Positions 1 through 8,902 of a stretch of 64,000 nucleotides of DNA are shown in pieces. The first letter of the stretch is position 1. Each line of letters starts with the position of its first letter. The notes beneath the pieces were generated by a model. It searched no databases. It saw nothing but the letters and a program-made list of their open reading frames with translations, and was not told the DNA's origin. Origin of the DNA: Microvirga sp. TS319 (lineage in GTDB: Bacteria > Pseudomonadota > Alphaproteobacteria > Rhizobiales > Beijerinckiaceae); contig NZ_JBGGGT010000002.1 of NCBI RefSeq assembly GCF_041276405.1, positions 2,891,001 through 2,955,000 of the forward strand, read 5' to 3'. The translations under genes were made by a program, and so were the position numbers.

Positions 1-1199
1 ATGTCGCCCGTGTCGTGCCAGCCGCCGGGAGGCGGAACGATCTGTCCGGGGACGGCAGGATCGAGATACCCCCTCATCACGTTCGGGCCGCGCACATGAA
101 GGCGGCCGCCTTCATGGATGCCCTCGACCGGATCGAGACGGCTTTCGATTCCCGGCAGGAGCGGCCCGACTGAACCCGGGCGATTGCGGCCCGGCAGGCT
201 GACGCTGATCACCGGCGAGCATTCGGTCGCGCCGTATCCCTCGAGAATGACGGCACCGTGCTTGGCCCAGAGCGCGCGCGTCTCGTCCTTGACCCGTTCG
301 GCCCCGGAGATCACGTAGCGGACGCTCGAAAGGTCGTTCTCGCCCGCCGCGCGGGCATAGCCCTGGAGGAAGGTGTCTGTTCCCAACATGAAGGTCGCGC
401 GCGTGCCGGCGACGAGCTTCGGAATCTGCCGGTAATGGAGAGGGCTCGGATAGAGCACCGATTTCATGCCGTTGAGGATTGCCGTCAGGAGCCCCGCCGT
501 CAGACCGAAGGAATGGAAGATCGGCAGCGGATCGAAGAACACGTCGTCCGGGGTCAGGATGTCGCCCGCCAGCGCTTTGACCTGATAGGCGTTCGCCACC
601 AGATTGGCGTTCGACAGCACCACGCCCTTAGGGACCCCTTCGGTGCCCGACGTGAACAGCACGACGGCCGGATCGTCCGGGGCGACCTGCGCCCGGGAGT
701 GAACCCCGCGCGCCCTCCATGAATCCCAGACACCCCGCAGCTTGTCGAAGCTCGTCAGCGTGGCGCGCACGTCCTCGAGCCAGAGGATCCGCCTCCCCTC
801 GCCCAGCGACGCGACGATCTCGTCGAGCTTGCCCTGCTCCACGAAGCGGCGGGACGTGACGATGGTCCTGATCCCGGCGATTTCGCAGGCGGCCTTCAGG
901 TTCTTGAGACCGGACGTGAAGTTCAGGAAGGCCGGAACGCGCCCGAAGGCGTTCAGGCCGAACAGCGTCACCACGATGGCCTGGACGTTCGGCAGCAGCA
1001 CGCCGATCGTTTCCCGGGGCTCCGTCAGGCCCGCGAGCTTGCGTCCGAGAACCAGCGACCCGAGGGCGAGCCGCCCGAAGGTGACGGGCTGCCGCTCCAG
1101 ATCCTCCAGAGCGACCTTGTTCCGCCCGAACCGGTCGCGGGCATCGAGCAACGCTCCGAACAGGCTTTTGCGCGTCCGCGCGATGTCGAATTCCGCCAC
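1..1199 (-). CDS. AMP-forming acyl-CoA/acyl-ACP synthetase (3' part outside window)
   Basis: This is an ANL-superfamily adenylate-forming enzyme that activates a fatty or other carboxylic acid with ATP. The GTG start follows AGAAGGAG by six bases and gives a protein beginning VAEFDIARTRKSLF. About 399 codons are present and the C-terminal domain lies beyond base 1. The phosphate-binding P-loop of the family, LFTSGTEGVPKG, sits near residue 185, and GYGATECSPV, the adenine-binding motif, near residue 325. The reading frame is open throughout with family-like sequence. The gene lies 18 bp downstream of gpt on the same strand, so the two may be cotranscribed. The motifs do not separate a fatty acyl-CoA ligase from an acyl-ACP synthetase/2-acylglycerophosphoethanolamine acyltransferase domain. 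Confidence 0.88.
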   Translation of the reverse strand, partial: MAEFDIARTRKSLFGALLDARDRFGRNKVALEDLERQPVTFGRLALGSLVLGRKLAGLTEPRETIGVLLPNVQAIVVTLFGLNAFGRVPAFLNFTSGLKNLKAACEIAGIRTIVTSRRFVEQGKLDEIVASLGEGRRILWLEDVRATLTSFDKLRGVWDSWRARGVHSRAQVAPDDPAVVLFTSGTEGVPKGVVLSNANLVANAYQVKALAGDILTPDDVFFDPLPIFHSFGLTAGLLTAILNGMKSVLYPSPLHYRQIPKLVAGTRATFMLGTDTFLQGYARAAGENDLSSVRYVISGAERVKDETRALWAKHGAVILEGYGATECSPVISVSLPGRNRPGSVGPLLPGIESRLDPVEGIHEGGRLHVRGPNVMRGYLDPAVPGQIVPPPGGWHDTGD

Positions 1200-1217
1200 G
1201 GGCGCTCCTTCTCTGCC

Positions 1218-1724
1218 TCAGCCTGCGGAACCTTCGCGGATCGGCGCCTGATAGGCGAGGCCCATGTCCCAGGGGAAATAGATCCAGGTGTCCTGGCTGA
1301 CCTCCGTCACGAAGGTGTCGATCAGCGGGCGCCCGGCCGGCTTGGCGTAGACGGCCGCGAAATGGGCGTTCGGCAGCATGTCGCGAACGATCTTGGCGGT
1401 CTTGCCGGTATCGGTGAGGTCGTCGATCACGAGCACGCCCTTCCCTTGGCCGTCGCCGATCGCCTTGACGGAGGGCGCGATGTCCTTGAGCACCCTCAGC
1501 TCGCCCTGGTTCTTGTAGTCGTGATAGCTGGCGATGCAGACGCTCTCGATCAGGCGCAGATCCAGCTCGCGGGCTACGATGGCGGCCGGCACGAGGCCGC
1601 CGCGGGTGATGCAGATGATCGCCTCGAACGGACCGGCCGAGGCGAGGCGCCAGGCGAGCGCGCGGCAATCGCGGTGAAACTGGTCCCAGGAAACGGGGAA
1701 GGCTTTCGGTGAGGTGGGAGACAT
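1218..1724 (-). CDS. gpt: xanthine-guanine phosphoribosyltransferase
   Basis: This enzyme salvages guanine and xanthine by transferring ribose-5-phosphate from PRPP. The 168-residue length is close to the roughly 152 of the E. coli protein. The PRPP-binding motif [13 protein letters not shown] lies at residues 97-109 and the RGG loop at 41-43. The C-terminal segment IYFPWDMG near residue 150 is typical of XGPRT, where it stacks on the purine. ATG is the only reasonable start, with a weak purine-rich sequence upstream. The gene is followed by the synthetase gene on the same strand and preceded by the molybdopterin-binding protein gene 35 bp away, suggesting one transcription unit. Confidence 0.93.
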   Translation of the reverse strand: MSPTSPKAFPVSWDQFHRDCRALAWRLASAGPFEAIICITRGGLVPAAIVARELDLRLIESVCIASYHDYKNQGELRVLKDIAPSVKAIGDGQGKGVLVIDDLTDTGKTAKIVRDMLPNAHFAAVYAKPAGRPLIDTFVTEVSQDTWIYFPWDMGLAYQAPIREGSAG

Positions 1725-1759
1725 CGGTTCGCTCGTGTGGCTGTCGTGATGAAGTCGGG

Positions 1760-2512
1760 TTACAGGGGAGCCCGGTCGCCTTTCAGACGGCCGAGCAGAT
1801 CGTGAATGGCGGCGGTGGCGGAGGCAACGGCGGCGGGTTCCTTGCCCCGCACGACGATCTGGTTGCGAAAGCCGCTCGCGGAGAACGAGGGATAGGAGCC
1901 GATGGAGAGGTCCGGATGCGCGGCCGCGATCCGGCTCAGGCCTTCGGCATAGAGGCCCTCGGCCAGGCCCTCGGCCTCGATGGTTTCGATGATCATGCGG
2001 GCCCCGGCCTGAAGCGTCGGCGCGACGATGTCGAGCATGGCCTGCATGATCGCGGGCACGCCCGCCATGACGTACACATTGCCGATCCGGAAGCCCGGGG
2101 CCTTGGAAATCGGGTTCTCGATGAGATCGGCTCCGTCGGGGATGCGGGCCATGCGCATCCTCGCCTCGTTCAGCTCGCCCGGCGCATAGCGCTCCTGCAG
2201 CATGGCGACGGCGCGCGGATCGTGGCCGATGCCGACGCCGAAGGCCCTGGCCATGGAATCGGCCGTGATGTCGTCATGGGTCGGGCCGATGCCGCCCGTG
2301 GTGAAGAGATAGCTATAGCGGCTCCGCAGAGCGTTCACCGCCGAGACGATCTCCTCCTCCACATCCGGAACGATGCGGACCTCGCGCAGGTCGATGCCGA
2401 TCCCGGTCAGGTACTCGGCAATATAACCGATGTTCTTATCCTTGGTGCGGCCCGTGAGGATCTCATCGCCGATGATGAGGAGGGCGGCTGTGACGGAGAC
2501 GGCCATGTGCAT
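1760..2512 (-). CDS. CinA-type molybdopterin-binding domain protein
   Basis: This is a MoCF_biosynth (MoeA/MogA-fold) protein of the kind annotated as competence/damage-inducible protein A, but it carries only the N-terminal domain and lacks the C-terminal nicotinamide-nucleotide amidase domain. The motifs [15 protein letters not shown] near residue 12 and [13 protein letters not shown] near residue 72 are diagnostic. I place the start at the ATG reading MHMAVSV, because AAGGGATCG lies just upstream. A longer reading of 34 extra residues would run into the control region of divergent sfsA and has no family resemblance. CinA proteins are linked to ADP-ribose and NMN metabolism, but the role of the N-terminal domain alone is unclear. 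Confidence 0.85.
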   Translation of the reverse strand: MHMAVSVTAALLIIGDEILTGRTKDKNIGYIAEYLTGIGIDLREVRIVPDVEEEIVSAVNALRSRYSYLFTTGGIGPTHDDITADSMARAFGVGIGHDPRAVAMLQERYAPGELNEARMRMARIPDGADLIENPISKAPGFRIGNVYVMAGVPAIMQAMLDIVAPTLQAGARMIIETIEAEGLAEGLYAEGLSRIAAAHPDLSIGSYPSFSASGFRNQIVVRGKEPAAVASATAAIHDLLGRLKGDRAPL

Positions 2513-2620
2513 CGATCCCTTTTGAGGGCCTTTAACTTCAGAAACGGCAATTCTCAAGCAAGGGTTCAGTTGAAGACGGCGCTTCTCCCCTGCTACGGGG
2601 ATCTTCTTCAGCAACGATGG

Positions 2621-3346
2621 ATGTCAATGCGTTTTCAGGAAACCCTGCTCGAAGGCCGCCTCATCGAGCGCTACAAGCGATTTCTGGCCGATGTGGAACT
2701 CGAGACCGGCGAGGTGGTGACGGCCCATTGCGCCAATCCGGGCGCGATGATGGGTCTCAAGGAGCCCGGCAGCCGGGTGTTCCTCTCCAGGGCCTCCAAC
2801 CCGGCCCGCAAGCTCAAGTACAACTGGGAATTCGTCGAGGTCGCCGCCGGCGGCGGACCCCTTCAGCTCATCGGCATCAACACCTCCCGCCCCAACCTGC
2901 TCGTGGCGGAGGCCCTGCGCGAGGGCCGTCTCGCCCCGTTCGCCCAATACGACCGGGTCCGGCCGGAGGTGAAATACGGCCGGAACAGCCGGGTCGATTT
3001 TCTCCTGGAGACGGACGGGCAGCCCCCCTGCTATCTCGAAGTCAAGAACTGCCACCTGATGCGGGAGGCGGGCTTCGCGGAGTTCCCGGATTGCGTGGCG
3101 GCCCGCAGCGCCAAGCATCTCTATGAGCTGGCCGATATGGTCGCGGCCGGAGCCAGGGCCGCCCTCGTCTACGTGATCCAGATGGATGCCGCCCGCTTCG
3201 ACGTGGCCCGCGACATCGACCCGGCCTACGACAAGGCCTTTCGCCACGCCCTCGCGTCGGGTGTCGAGTCCTACGCCTATGTCTGCCGGATCACGCCGGA
3301 GGAAGTCGTGATCGACCGGCCGGTGGAGATCGTCACGCCGCGGTAG
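2621..3346 (+). CDS. sfsA: sugar fermentation stimulation protein SfsA
   Basis: SfsA is a conserved protein of about 235 residues with an OB-fold-like N-terminus and a PD-(D/E)XK nuclease-like core, first described as a factor stimulating maltose gene expression in E. coli. Its biochemical role is unsettled. Family motifs seen here are LEGRLIERYKRFLADVEL at the N-terminus, HCANPGAM near residue 37, and the nuclease-like segments YGRNSRVDFLL and CYLEVKNC in the centre. The start could be either ATG of MSMRF, two codons apart; neither has a strong ribosome site. The gene diverges from the molybdopterin-binding protein gene across about 110 bp. Confidence 0.92.
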   Translation: MSMRFQETLLEGRLIERYKRFLADVELETGEVVTAHCANPGAMMGLKEPGSRVFLSRASNPARKLKYNWEFVEVAAGGGPLQLIGINTSRPNLLVAEALREGRLAPFAQYDRVRPEVKYGRNSRVDFLLETDGQPPCYLEVKNCHLMREAGFAEFPDCVAARSAKHLYELADMVAAGARAALVYVIQMDAARFDVARDIDPAYDKAFRHALASGVESYAYVCRITPEEVVIDRPVEIVTPR

Positions 3347-3462
3347 CGCCGGCGCTCATCCCGGAGTCCGTTTCCCCGCAGTCGCCCCGGGGCCGCGCAG
3401 GAGAGCGCCGCCTGCGCAGGGATGACAAAGAGGGCGGGGATGGCGACAGGACGACGGCGACC

Positions 3463-4332
3463 TTACGCCCGCTCGAAAACGAGGTTCATGCGGGTCTGAA
3501 GGATCTTCCGATAGCCCTTTTCCTTCAGCAGCTGCGGCACATCCACCTGCCAGCGGTCCGGCACGTCGGGAATGATGAGGAGCGCGGGATGGAGCGAGGC
3601 CGGAGCGTCGCGGAAGAAGGGATCGAGGATCAGGTCCTCGGCTCCCTCCACGTCGAGCTTGACCGCGTCGAGATGGGCGAATCCTTCCTGCCTCACGAGA
3701 TCGAGCAGGGTCACGGCGGGCACCCGAATCGCGTCCGTCTGGCTCGAATTCACGATCTTGAGGCTCGCCTCCCCCTTGTTCAGGGGGTCGAGGAAGAGCG
3801 TCAGCTCGCCGGTCTTGTCGGCGATGGCGCAGGCGACCGCCTTGACCGTTCCGAAGGGGTTCAGGCGGATATTGTGGATGAGCCGGTCGAAGATCTCGGG
3901 CTGCGGCTCGACGGCCAGGATCCGGGATGACGCGTCCACCTTCCGGGCCACGAGGAGCGAATACCAGCCCACATTCGAGCCGACATCCACGAAGGTGAAG
4001 CCCTGCCTGTCGAGGGCGGCGATGTGTTTGATTTCCTCGAGGTCGAAAAGCTGCGGGGTGAAGAGAATCCGCCGCTCGCAGACGTTCTTGTGGGGAACGA
4101 GCCGCATGCGCACCCCGAAGGTCTCCAGATCGAGGGGCCGGTCCTTGAGGGACCGCATGACCACCCGGCGCAGCATCATGGCGATGCGCCGCCCCACCCA
4201 GCCGCCCGGCAGACCGCGCGTGCGATCGATCACCCAACGGGTGAGGCCCAAAGGCGCAAATGTCCCGAAGGGACGGGGGTCATTCATTACGGAAGTATCC
4301 AAAGCCCAAACCGGATGAACAGGGTTGCTCAT
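3463..4332 (-). CDS. FkbM family SAM-dependent methyltransferase
   Basis: The protein has the FkbM methyltransferase fold, which O-methylates sugars, lipids or secondary metabolites. The SAM-binding motif FVDVGSNVGWYS lies around residue 122, followed by the acidic ILAVEPQPE loop and the VKLDVEGAE motif near residue 215 that is diagnostic for FkbM proteins. I chose the ATG of MSNPVHPVW because AGGGG lies eight bases upstream; the longer reading adds eight unsupported residues. No glycosyltransferase or polysaccharide cluster adjoins it, so the substrate cannot be inferred. About 115 bp without a recognisable feature separate its end from sfsA, with which it converges. Confidence 0.85.
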   Translation of the reverse strand: MSNPVHPVWALDTSVMNDPRPFGTFAPLGLTRWVIDRTRGLPGGWVGRRIAMMLRRVVMRSLKDRPLDLETFGVRMRLVPHKNVCERRILFTPQLFDLEEIKHIAALDRQGFTFVDVGSNVGWYSLLVARKVDASSRILAVEPQPEIFDRLIHNIRLNPFGTVKAVACAIADKTGELTLFLDPLNKGEASLKIVNSSQTDAIRVPAVTLLDLVRQEGFAHLDAVKLDVEGAEDLILDPFFRDAPASLHPALLIIPDVPDRWQVDVPQLLKEKGYRKILQTRMNLVFERA

Positions 4333-4430
4333 GACACCCCTGAGGCTTATTCGCAAGCCATCGAAGCAGGATCCTTGCTTGCGCCGGGCGAGATGATCCT
4401 TACATTCTGGCTTGAAAGCAAGGATCGAGA

Positions 4431-5252
4431 ATGACCGAGACCGAGATTGCCGAGCGCAGGCGCTCAGGCGATATTCCGCTTCATGGATCTGAGGATTTCG
4501 AGGGAATGCGGCGCGCCGGACGAATGGTGGCCGAATGCCTGGACATGCTCGGCTCGCACGTGCAGCCCGGCGTGACGACCGAATATCTCGACCGGCTCGC
4601 CTTCGACTTCATCCGCGACAACGGCGCCTACCCGGCCTGCCTGCACTATCGCGGCTATACCAAGACGATCTGCACCTCGATCAACCACGTCGTCTGCCAC
4701 GGCATCCCCAACGACAAGCCGTTGCGGGATGGCGACATCATGAATATCGACGTCACCCTGATCCTGGACGGGTGGCACGGTGATTCGAGCCGCATGTACT
4801 ACGTGGGCGAGGTGCCCCGCCGGGCGCAGCGCCTCTGCGAGATCACCTATGAGTGCCTGCTGCGCGGGATCGCGGCCGTGAAGCCCGGCGCCACCACCAA
4901 CGACATCGGGGCCGCCATCCAGGCCTATGCGGAAGACGAGCGCTGCTCCGTCGTGCGGGATTTCTGCGGCCACGGTATCGGCAAGACCTTCCACGCCTCC
5001 CCGACGATCCTTCATTATGTGGAGCCGGCCTACAACGTGGTGCTGGAACCCGGCATGTTCTTCACGATCGAGCCCATGATCAATCTGGGCCGTCCGCAGG
5101 TGAAAGTGCTCTCCGACGGCTGGACCGCCGTGACCCGCGACCGCTCCCTCTCGGCGCAGTTCGAGCACATGGTGGGCGTGACGGAAACCGGGGTGGAGGT
5201 CTTCACCTACTCGCCCAAGGGGCTGGACAAGCCGCCGTACAATCTCGCCTGA
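4431..5252 (+). CDS. map: type I methionine aminopeptidase
   Basis: This cytosolic metalloenzyme removes the initiator methionine from nascent proteins. The 273-residue sequence carries the five metal ligands of the family: Asp107 (MNIDVT), Asp118 (HGDSS), His181 (GHGIG), Glu214 (TIEPM) and Glu245 (QFEHM), and the substrate-binding His90 in VCHGIPN. It lacks an N-terminal zinc-finger extension, so it is a type Ia enzyme. ATG is preceded by AAGGATCGAGA. The gene sits 91 bp upstream of radC on the same strand, and a hairpin fills most of that gap. Confidence 0.96.
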   Translation: MTETEIAERRRSGDIPLHGSEDFEGMRRAGRMVAECLDMLGSHVQPGVTTEYLDRLAFDFIRDNGAYPACLHYRGYTKTICTSINHVVCHGIPNDKPLRDGDIMNIDVTLILDGWHGDSSRMYYVGEVPRRAQRLCEITYECLLRGIAAVKPGATTNDIGAAIQAYAEDERCSVVRDFCGHGIGKTFHASPTILHYVEPAYNVVLEPGMFFTIEPMINLGRPQVKVLSDGWTAVTRDRSLSAQFEHMVGVTETGVEVFTYSPKGLDKPPYNLA

Positions 5253-5258
5253 GGGCGG

Positions 5259-5290
5259 GGCGGAAAAAGCTACTTTGTATCTTTTCCGCC
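5259..5290 (+). terminator. hairpin between map and radC
   Basis: An inverted repeat pairs GGCGGAAAA with TTTTCCGCC, plus one further G-C pair, around an 11-base loop. There is no following T-run, so it is a weak intrinsic terminator at best. It may be a processing or attenuation hairpin that uncouples radC from map. Confidence 0.4.
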
Positions 5291-5343
5291 GCTGAGCTAA
5301 AGCTTCTTCGTTCCTTTGTCCGAGAGCGAAGATTCATGCCAGC

Positions 5344-6030
5344 ATGAGCGGCGACGACACTCCCCATTATCACGGCCATCGCGACCGCCTGCGCGCCCGT
5401 TTCATGGAAATGGGCGGGGATTCCCTGCCGGATTACGAACTCCTGGAGCTCGTGCTCTTCCGCTCCATTCCCCGCCGGGACGTGAAGCCGCTGGCCAAGG
5501 ACCTCATCCGGCGCTTCGGCACCTTCGCCGAGGTTCTGGCAGCCGTCCCTGCGCGGCTTCTGGAGGTCGAGGGCATCAGCGAGAAGGTCGTCGCCGACCT
5601 GAAGATCGTCGAGGCCTCGGCCCGGCGCCTCGCCAAGGGCGAGGTGGCGAAGCGGACGGTCCTGTCCTCCTGGGCATCGGTGCTCGATTACTGCCGGACG
5701 GCCATGGCCTTCATGGACAAGGAGCAGTTCCGCCTGCTCTTCCTCGACAAGCGCAATGCGTTGATCGCCGACGAGGTACAGCAATCCGGAACCGTGGATC
5801 ATACGCCCGTCTATCCCCGCGAGGTGGTGAAACGGGCCCTCGAACTCTCCGCCTCCGCCCTGATTCTCGTCCATAATCATCCCTCGGGAGATCCCACCCC
5901 GTCCGCCGCCGACGTCAAGATGACGCGGGAGATCATCGAGGTGGCGAAGCCCCTGGGCATCACGGTTCACGATCACATCATCGTCAGCCGCGAGGGACAC
6001 GCGAGCCTGAAGGGGCTGCGCCTGATCTGA
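5344..6030 (+). CDS. radC: RadC family JAMM-domain protein
   Basis: RadC-like proteins have a helix-hairpin-helix N-terminus and a C-terminal JAMM/MPN+ metalloprotease-like domain. The old link to DNA repair in E. coli was withdrawn, and the function remains unknown. The helix-hairpin-helix region spans about residues 30-100, with [16 protein letters not shown] at its heart. The JAMM signature [14 protein letters not shown] gives ligands His177, His179 and Asp190, and Glu144 is the usual upstream acid. The length (228) is normal. This is a chromosomal copy beside map, a common alphaproteobacterial arrangement, rather than a radC carried by a mobile element. Confidence 0.92.
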   Translation: MSGDDTPHYHGHRDRLRARFMEMGGDSLPDYELLELVLFRSIPRRDVKPLAKDLIRRFGTFAEVLAAVPARLLEVEGISEKVVADLKIVEASARRLAKGEVAKRTVLSSWASVLDYCRTAMAFMDKEQFRLLFLDKRNALIADEVQQSGTVDHTPVYPREVVKRALELSASALILVHNHPSGDPTPSAADVKMTREIIEVAKPLGITVHDHIIVSREGHASLKGLRLI

Positions 6031-6055
6031 GTTCCGGAAAGCGGAAGGGCCGTTT

Positions 6056-6276
6056 CTAGAGCCTTTTCCATGAACTTCGGTTCACGGAAAAGGCATTTGT
6101 TGTTTGAGAAAGACGCCTTTTCTTCGCAAAACCGGCATCCACTTTTGCGGAAAAGGCTCTAGCGCATCGTGCGAAAAGTGGCCCCGGTTTTTCGCAGGAA
6201 CGATGCGCTCTCTCCAAGAAGGGAGCATCGAATCCGATCCCAAAAGTGCAAATCCACTTTTGGGCCCGATGCTCTA
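6056..6276. repeat. palindromic repeat cluster 1 (contains 107-bp element copy 1)
   Basis: Three modules are stacked here. Positions 6056-6162 form a 107-bp element that starts CTAGAGCC and ends GGCTCTAG. It is followed by a GCGCATCG...CGATGCGC palindrome and then, from about 6222, a GAGCATCG...CGATGCTC palindrome ending CTAG. The last CTAG provides the stop codon of the ExoD-like gene on the minus strand. The same modules recur throughout the window. Confidence 0.9.
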
Positions 6277-6870
6277 GAGAAACGTGTCGAGCCCCGTGAA
6301 GATGGCGTAGACGAAGCCCAGGCTCAGCACCATGCCGATGGAGCCGATGATCAGCCCGCCGATGATGACCAGGCCGTCCCGCTCCACGAGGCCCAGGCCC
6401 ACGAGGCAGACGGCCAGGCCGAGCGGGATCTGGCCCACGAAGGGGGGAGCGAAGAGGAGCCCCAGGGCCAGCACCAGGATAATCACCCCCATGACGCGCA
6501 TGGCGAGCGGCGTGTCGAGGAAGGTCATGCGCGGGCGCGAGAAGCGCTCCAGCCTTCGGAAGGCCGGCATGGCCCGGCCTACGGCCCGCTCCACGTCCGC
6601 GCGGGCCAGAGAGCGATTCATCAGCGTCCCGGGGAGCCAGGGAGCGTCGCGGCCGAACACGATCTGGATGGCGACCAGGGCCAGGAGCAAGCCGCAGACC
6701 AGCGGGATCGGCGGCGGCATCGGCAGGCAGTTCGGCAGGCCGAGCAGGACGATGAGCAGCGCGAAGGCCCGGTCCTGCAGGACGGCCATGATGTCCCGTA
6801 CGGTCAGGCGATCACCCGGCTGGGATGCAAGGGCAAGCAGGATTTGCGATGTTCGAGCGTTGGAAAACAA
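6274..6870 (-). CDS. ExoD-like exopolysaccharide synthesis membrane protein
   Basis: The protein resembles ExoD, an integral membrane protein needed for exopolysaccharide production and alkali tolerance in rhizobia; its biochemical activity is unknown. Of 198 residues, three or four strongly hydrophobic stretches are clear (about 33-52, 55-72, 124-145 and 148-190). The motif GLPNCLPMPPPIPL near residue 44 is typical of the family. The only start with a full-length N-terminus is TTG, preceded by a weak AGGG, so the start is uncertain. The TAG stop lies inside the terminal CTAG of the flanking repeat. The gene is isolated between repeat clusters. Confidence 0.8.
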   Translation of the reverse strand: MFSNARTSQILLALASQPGDRLTVRDIMAVLQDRAFALLIVLLGLPNCLPMPPPIPLVCGLLLALVAIQIVFGRDAPWLPGTLMNRSLARADVERAVGRAMPAFRRLERFSRPRMTFLDTPLAMRVMGVIILVLALGLLFAPPFVGQIPLGLAVCLVGLGLVERDGLVIIGGLIIGSIGMVLSLGFVYAIFTGLDTFL

Positions 6871-6907
6871 GGAGCCCTGGCCAGTTCGAGGCGACGAGCC
6901 TCTCTAT

Positions 6908-7133
6908 CGCATCGGGCCCGAAAGTGAAATGCACTTTTGGGCACCGTCCTATGCGCGCTCTCGAGGAAAGGACGGGATCCGGAGGCGATCCGGCAGTCCC
7001 GTCGGCGAAAACCCTCAGCCCCCTATCTGCGCAGGATGCTCCCTTCTTGGAAAGAGCGCATCGTTTGAGCGGACCCGAAGGGCCGCACGATGCGCTAAGG
7101 TGCGCGGCCCGCCGGGTCCGCACGATGCGCTAG
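6908..7133. repeat. palindromic repeat cluster 2
   Basis: The stretch between the starts of the ExoD-like gene and the end of usg holds degenerate copies of the repeat family. A GCATCGGGCCC...GGGC arm is followed by a diverged middle, then GAGCGCATCG with GGACCCG/GGGCC cores twice in tandem. It ends CGATGCGCTAG, whose CTAG supplies the usg stop codon. I see no gene in it. Confidence 0.75.
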
Positions 7134-7399
7134 TGAATGTTGATCTCCCCTGAAACGGCCCTGAACTCGGCTGGGCGGATCAGCTGCGCATGGGTGATCG
7201 TCACCGAGTGAAGGGGACCGGCCAGCTCCCGCTTCCAGAAATCCAGGAAGTCGATGAGAACGGGGAAGCGGGGAGCCAGATCGTAGTCCTGCCAGATATA
7301 AGTCTGGAGGAGCGCCGGATGGTCCGGAATCCGGTAGAGAATCTGGGCAGTCGTCAGCCCGTAGCCTTCCATTTGTCGGATGAAGTCCTTGGATGCCAT
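7130..7399 (-). CDS. usg: Usg family protein
   Basis: Usg is a small alphaproteobacterial protein named for its position near tryptophan genes and sometimes labelled a putative subunit of phosphoribosylanthranilate isomerase; no activity is proven. The 89-residue protein carries the family core MEGYGLTTAQILYRIPDHP and the WQDYDLAPRFPVL segment. The ATG is preceded by AAGGAG at an ideal distance, and a longer reading upstream runs into the next repeat and has no family similarity. No trp genes adjoin it here. The TAG stop is the CTAG end of the neighbouring repeat. Confidence 0.88.
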   Translation of the reverse strand: MASKDFIRQMEGYGLTTAQILYRIPDHPALLQTYIWQDYDLAPRFPVLIDFLDFWKRELAGPLHSVTITHAQLIRPAEFRAVSGEINIH

Positions 7400-7528
7400 G
7401 CGAACTCCTTCTCTCCTTGAGGAGGCAGGCAGGCACCCGATCAGAGGGCCATGTCCCGCCCTATGCTCAAGGCTCAACCTTGCTCGCAAACTCCAGTTCC
7501 CGCAAGACGCCGAAGAATGCCCGGCCGA

Positions 7529-7637
7529 GAGCATCGGACGTGAAAAGTGGAAACCACTTTTGGGATCGCATCCGATGCTCCCTTCATAGATGAGCGCAGC
7601 GTTGCAAGCGGACCCGGCGGGCCGCGCGATGCGCTAG
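7529..7637. repeat. palindromic repeat copy 3
   Basis: This is a two-module copy: GAGCATCGGACGTG...CGATGCTC followed by GAGCGCAGCG...CGATGCGCTAG with an internal GGACCCGGCGGGCC. It lies between usg and the GNAT gene, and its CTAG end is the GNAT stop codon. Confidence 0.85.
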
Positions 7638-8173
7638 GGTCGGGCAGGCGCGATCTGCTTGTGGAAATAGGTCGTGTCGCACAGCCCCCCTTGCGGCCAC
7701 AGGGCATAGTTCGGGATGACGCCGACGCGCTGCCAGCCGAGACGGGTATAAAGGCGCTCCCCGTCGCTTCCGGTCACGGTATCCAGCACGAGCACCGACT
7801 TGCCCGCCATCCTGGCCGCGTCTTCGGCGGCCCGCATGAGAGCCGCGCCGACGCCCCGCTTCCGGGCCCTGCGACGCACCAGCATCTTGGCGATGTCCGC
7901 CCGATGAGGCTGATTTTCCGGCTGATCGAGGATCACCTGCACGGTGCCCACGATGTCTGCGCCGTCCTCCGCCACGAGCAGGATGCGCTCCCCCGCGGCG
8001 ACGCCTTCAACCACCCGGCCCCAGAAGGCCCCGGCCTTGTCCCGCGTCATCGGCAGCATGAAGCTGACGGACGCGCCGCCCTCCACGCAATCGATCAGAA
8101 CATCGGACAATGCCCCGAGCTGCAGGGTCGCCTCGCGCGGCGACAGGATACGGATCGCGACGGTTTCGCTCAT
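7634..8173 (-). CDS. GNAT family N-acetyltransferase
   Basis: This is a GCN5-related acetyltransferase that moves an acetyl group from acetyl-CoA to an amine. The acetyl-CoA pyrophosphate loop is the RRRARKRGVGAALM segment near residue 103, followed by the C-terminal beta strand LGWQRVGVIPNYAL. The substrate is unknown. The gene starts 10 bp after the stop of the XRE-cupin regulator on the same strand, so the two form an operon. That pairing suggests that the regulator controls, or senses the substrate of, this enzyme. The TAG stop lies in the repeat end. Confidence 0.86.
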   Translation of the reverse strand: MSETVAIRILSPREATLQLGALSDVLIDCVEGGASVSFMLPMTRDKAGAFWGRVVEGVAAGERILLVAEDGADIVGTVQVILDQPENQPHRADIAKMLVRRRARKRGVGAALMRAAEDAARMAGKSVLVLDTVTGSDGERLYTRLGWQRVGVIPNYALWPQGGLCDTTYFHKQIAPARP

Positions 8174-8183
8174 GAAAACTCCC

Positions 8184-8795
8184 TCACCGGATCGGGGGTT
8201 TGGCCCCGGCGGTCAATGCCACAAGATAACGGGCCTGCTCCCCGGACGGATTGCGGAAGATGGTCGGCTGCTCGATGTCCATGCACAGGCAGTCGCCGCC
8301 GAAAAGCCGGTAGGTTTCGTCGCCGAGCCCGACCTCGATCTCGCCTTCGACGATCCAGATCTGCTGGCTGACGCCGACCGTGCGGCGGCCGGTGTCGTAG
8401 GCCACGCGCGCTCCGGCGGGCAGGATCACCTCGGCGAGTTCCAAGAGAGACGGAAAGCCCGGAGGCGACAGGTTGCGCCGCAGATATCCGCTGTCCGGAT
8501 CGCGCCAGACGCGCTGGTCGGCCCGGCGCGCCAGCGGCGCGGCGACGGCGCTCGCCCTCTCGGCGAACAGGGACGCGAGAGTGACGCCCAGGCCCGCAGC
8601 GAGCTTGTCGAGAACCGCCGCCGTCGGGCTGCTCTCCTCGCGCTCGATGAGCGAGATCATGGAGCGGCTGACGCCCGTGCGCTCGGCCAGAGCATCGAGC
8701 GTCAGGCCTTGCTCGGTTCTCAATCCACGGAGCCGTTCGGCGAGATGCGCGTTGATGCTGGGGGCTTCTTCCATGAAAATAGAATGCATTTCCAT
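8184..8795 (-). CDS. XRE family transcriptional regulator with cupin sensor domain
   Basis: The protein joins an N-terminal XRE helix-turn-helix (about residues 17-72, LRTEQGLTLDALAERTGVSRS) to a C-terminal cupin_2 fold (about 115-185), the layout of SutR/PuuR-type regulators that bind a small metabolite in the cupin. Two ATG codons compete: the first gives 203 residues, and the second, two codons later, is better spaced from AGGA. The gene leads an operon with the GNAT enzyme and diverges from the formyltransferase gene over about 100 bp, so it may autoregulate and also act on the divergent gene. Confidence 0.85.
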   Translation of the reverse strand: MEMHSIFMEEAPSINAHLAERLRGLRTEQGLTLDALAERTGVSRSMISLIEREESSPTAAVLDKLAAGLGVTLASLFAERASAVAAPLARRADQRVWRDPDSGYLRRNLSPPGFPSLLELAEVILPAGARVAYDTGRRTVGVSQQIWIVEGEIEVGLGDETYRLFGGDCLCMDIEQPTIFRNPSGEQARYLVALTAGAKPPIR

Positions 8796-8902
8796 TATCC
8801 TGGAGTCAATGCTATCCGGCCGGAACCCGCTTGACGATTACGACTTGCATGAACACACGAACCTGCCTCCATGAGGCCCGATCGGAGAGGAGATGACCCG
8901 GA

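Noticed and set aside
2513..2614. 34-residue N-terminal extension of the molybdopterin-binding protein
   Set aside because: It covers the divergent promoter region and has a poorer ribosome site than the ATG at 2512.
1709..2620. A plus-strand frame reading into sfsA from 1709
   Set aside because: It is antisense to the molybdopterin-binding protein gene and has no family resemblance before the sfsA start.
6169..7153. Open frames inside repeat clusters 1 and 2
   Set aside because: They consist largely of translated palindrome arms and antisense of the ExoD-like gene.
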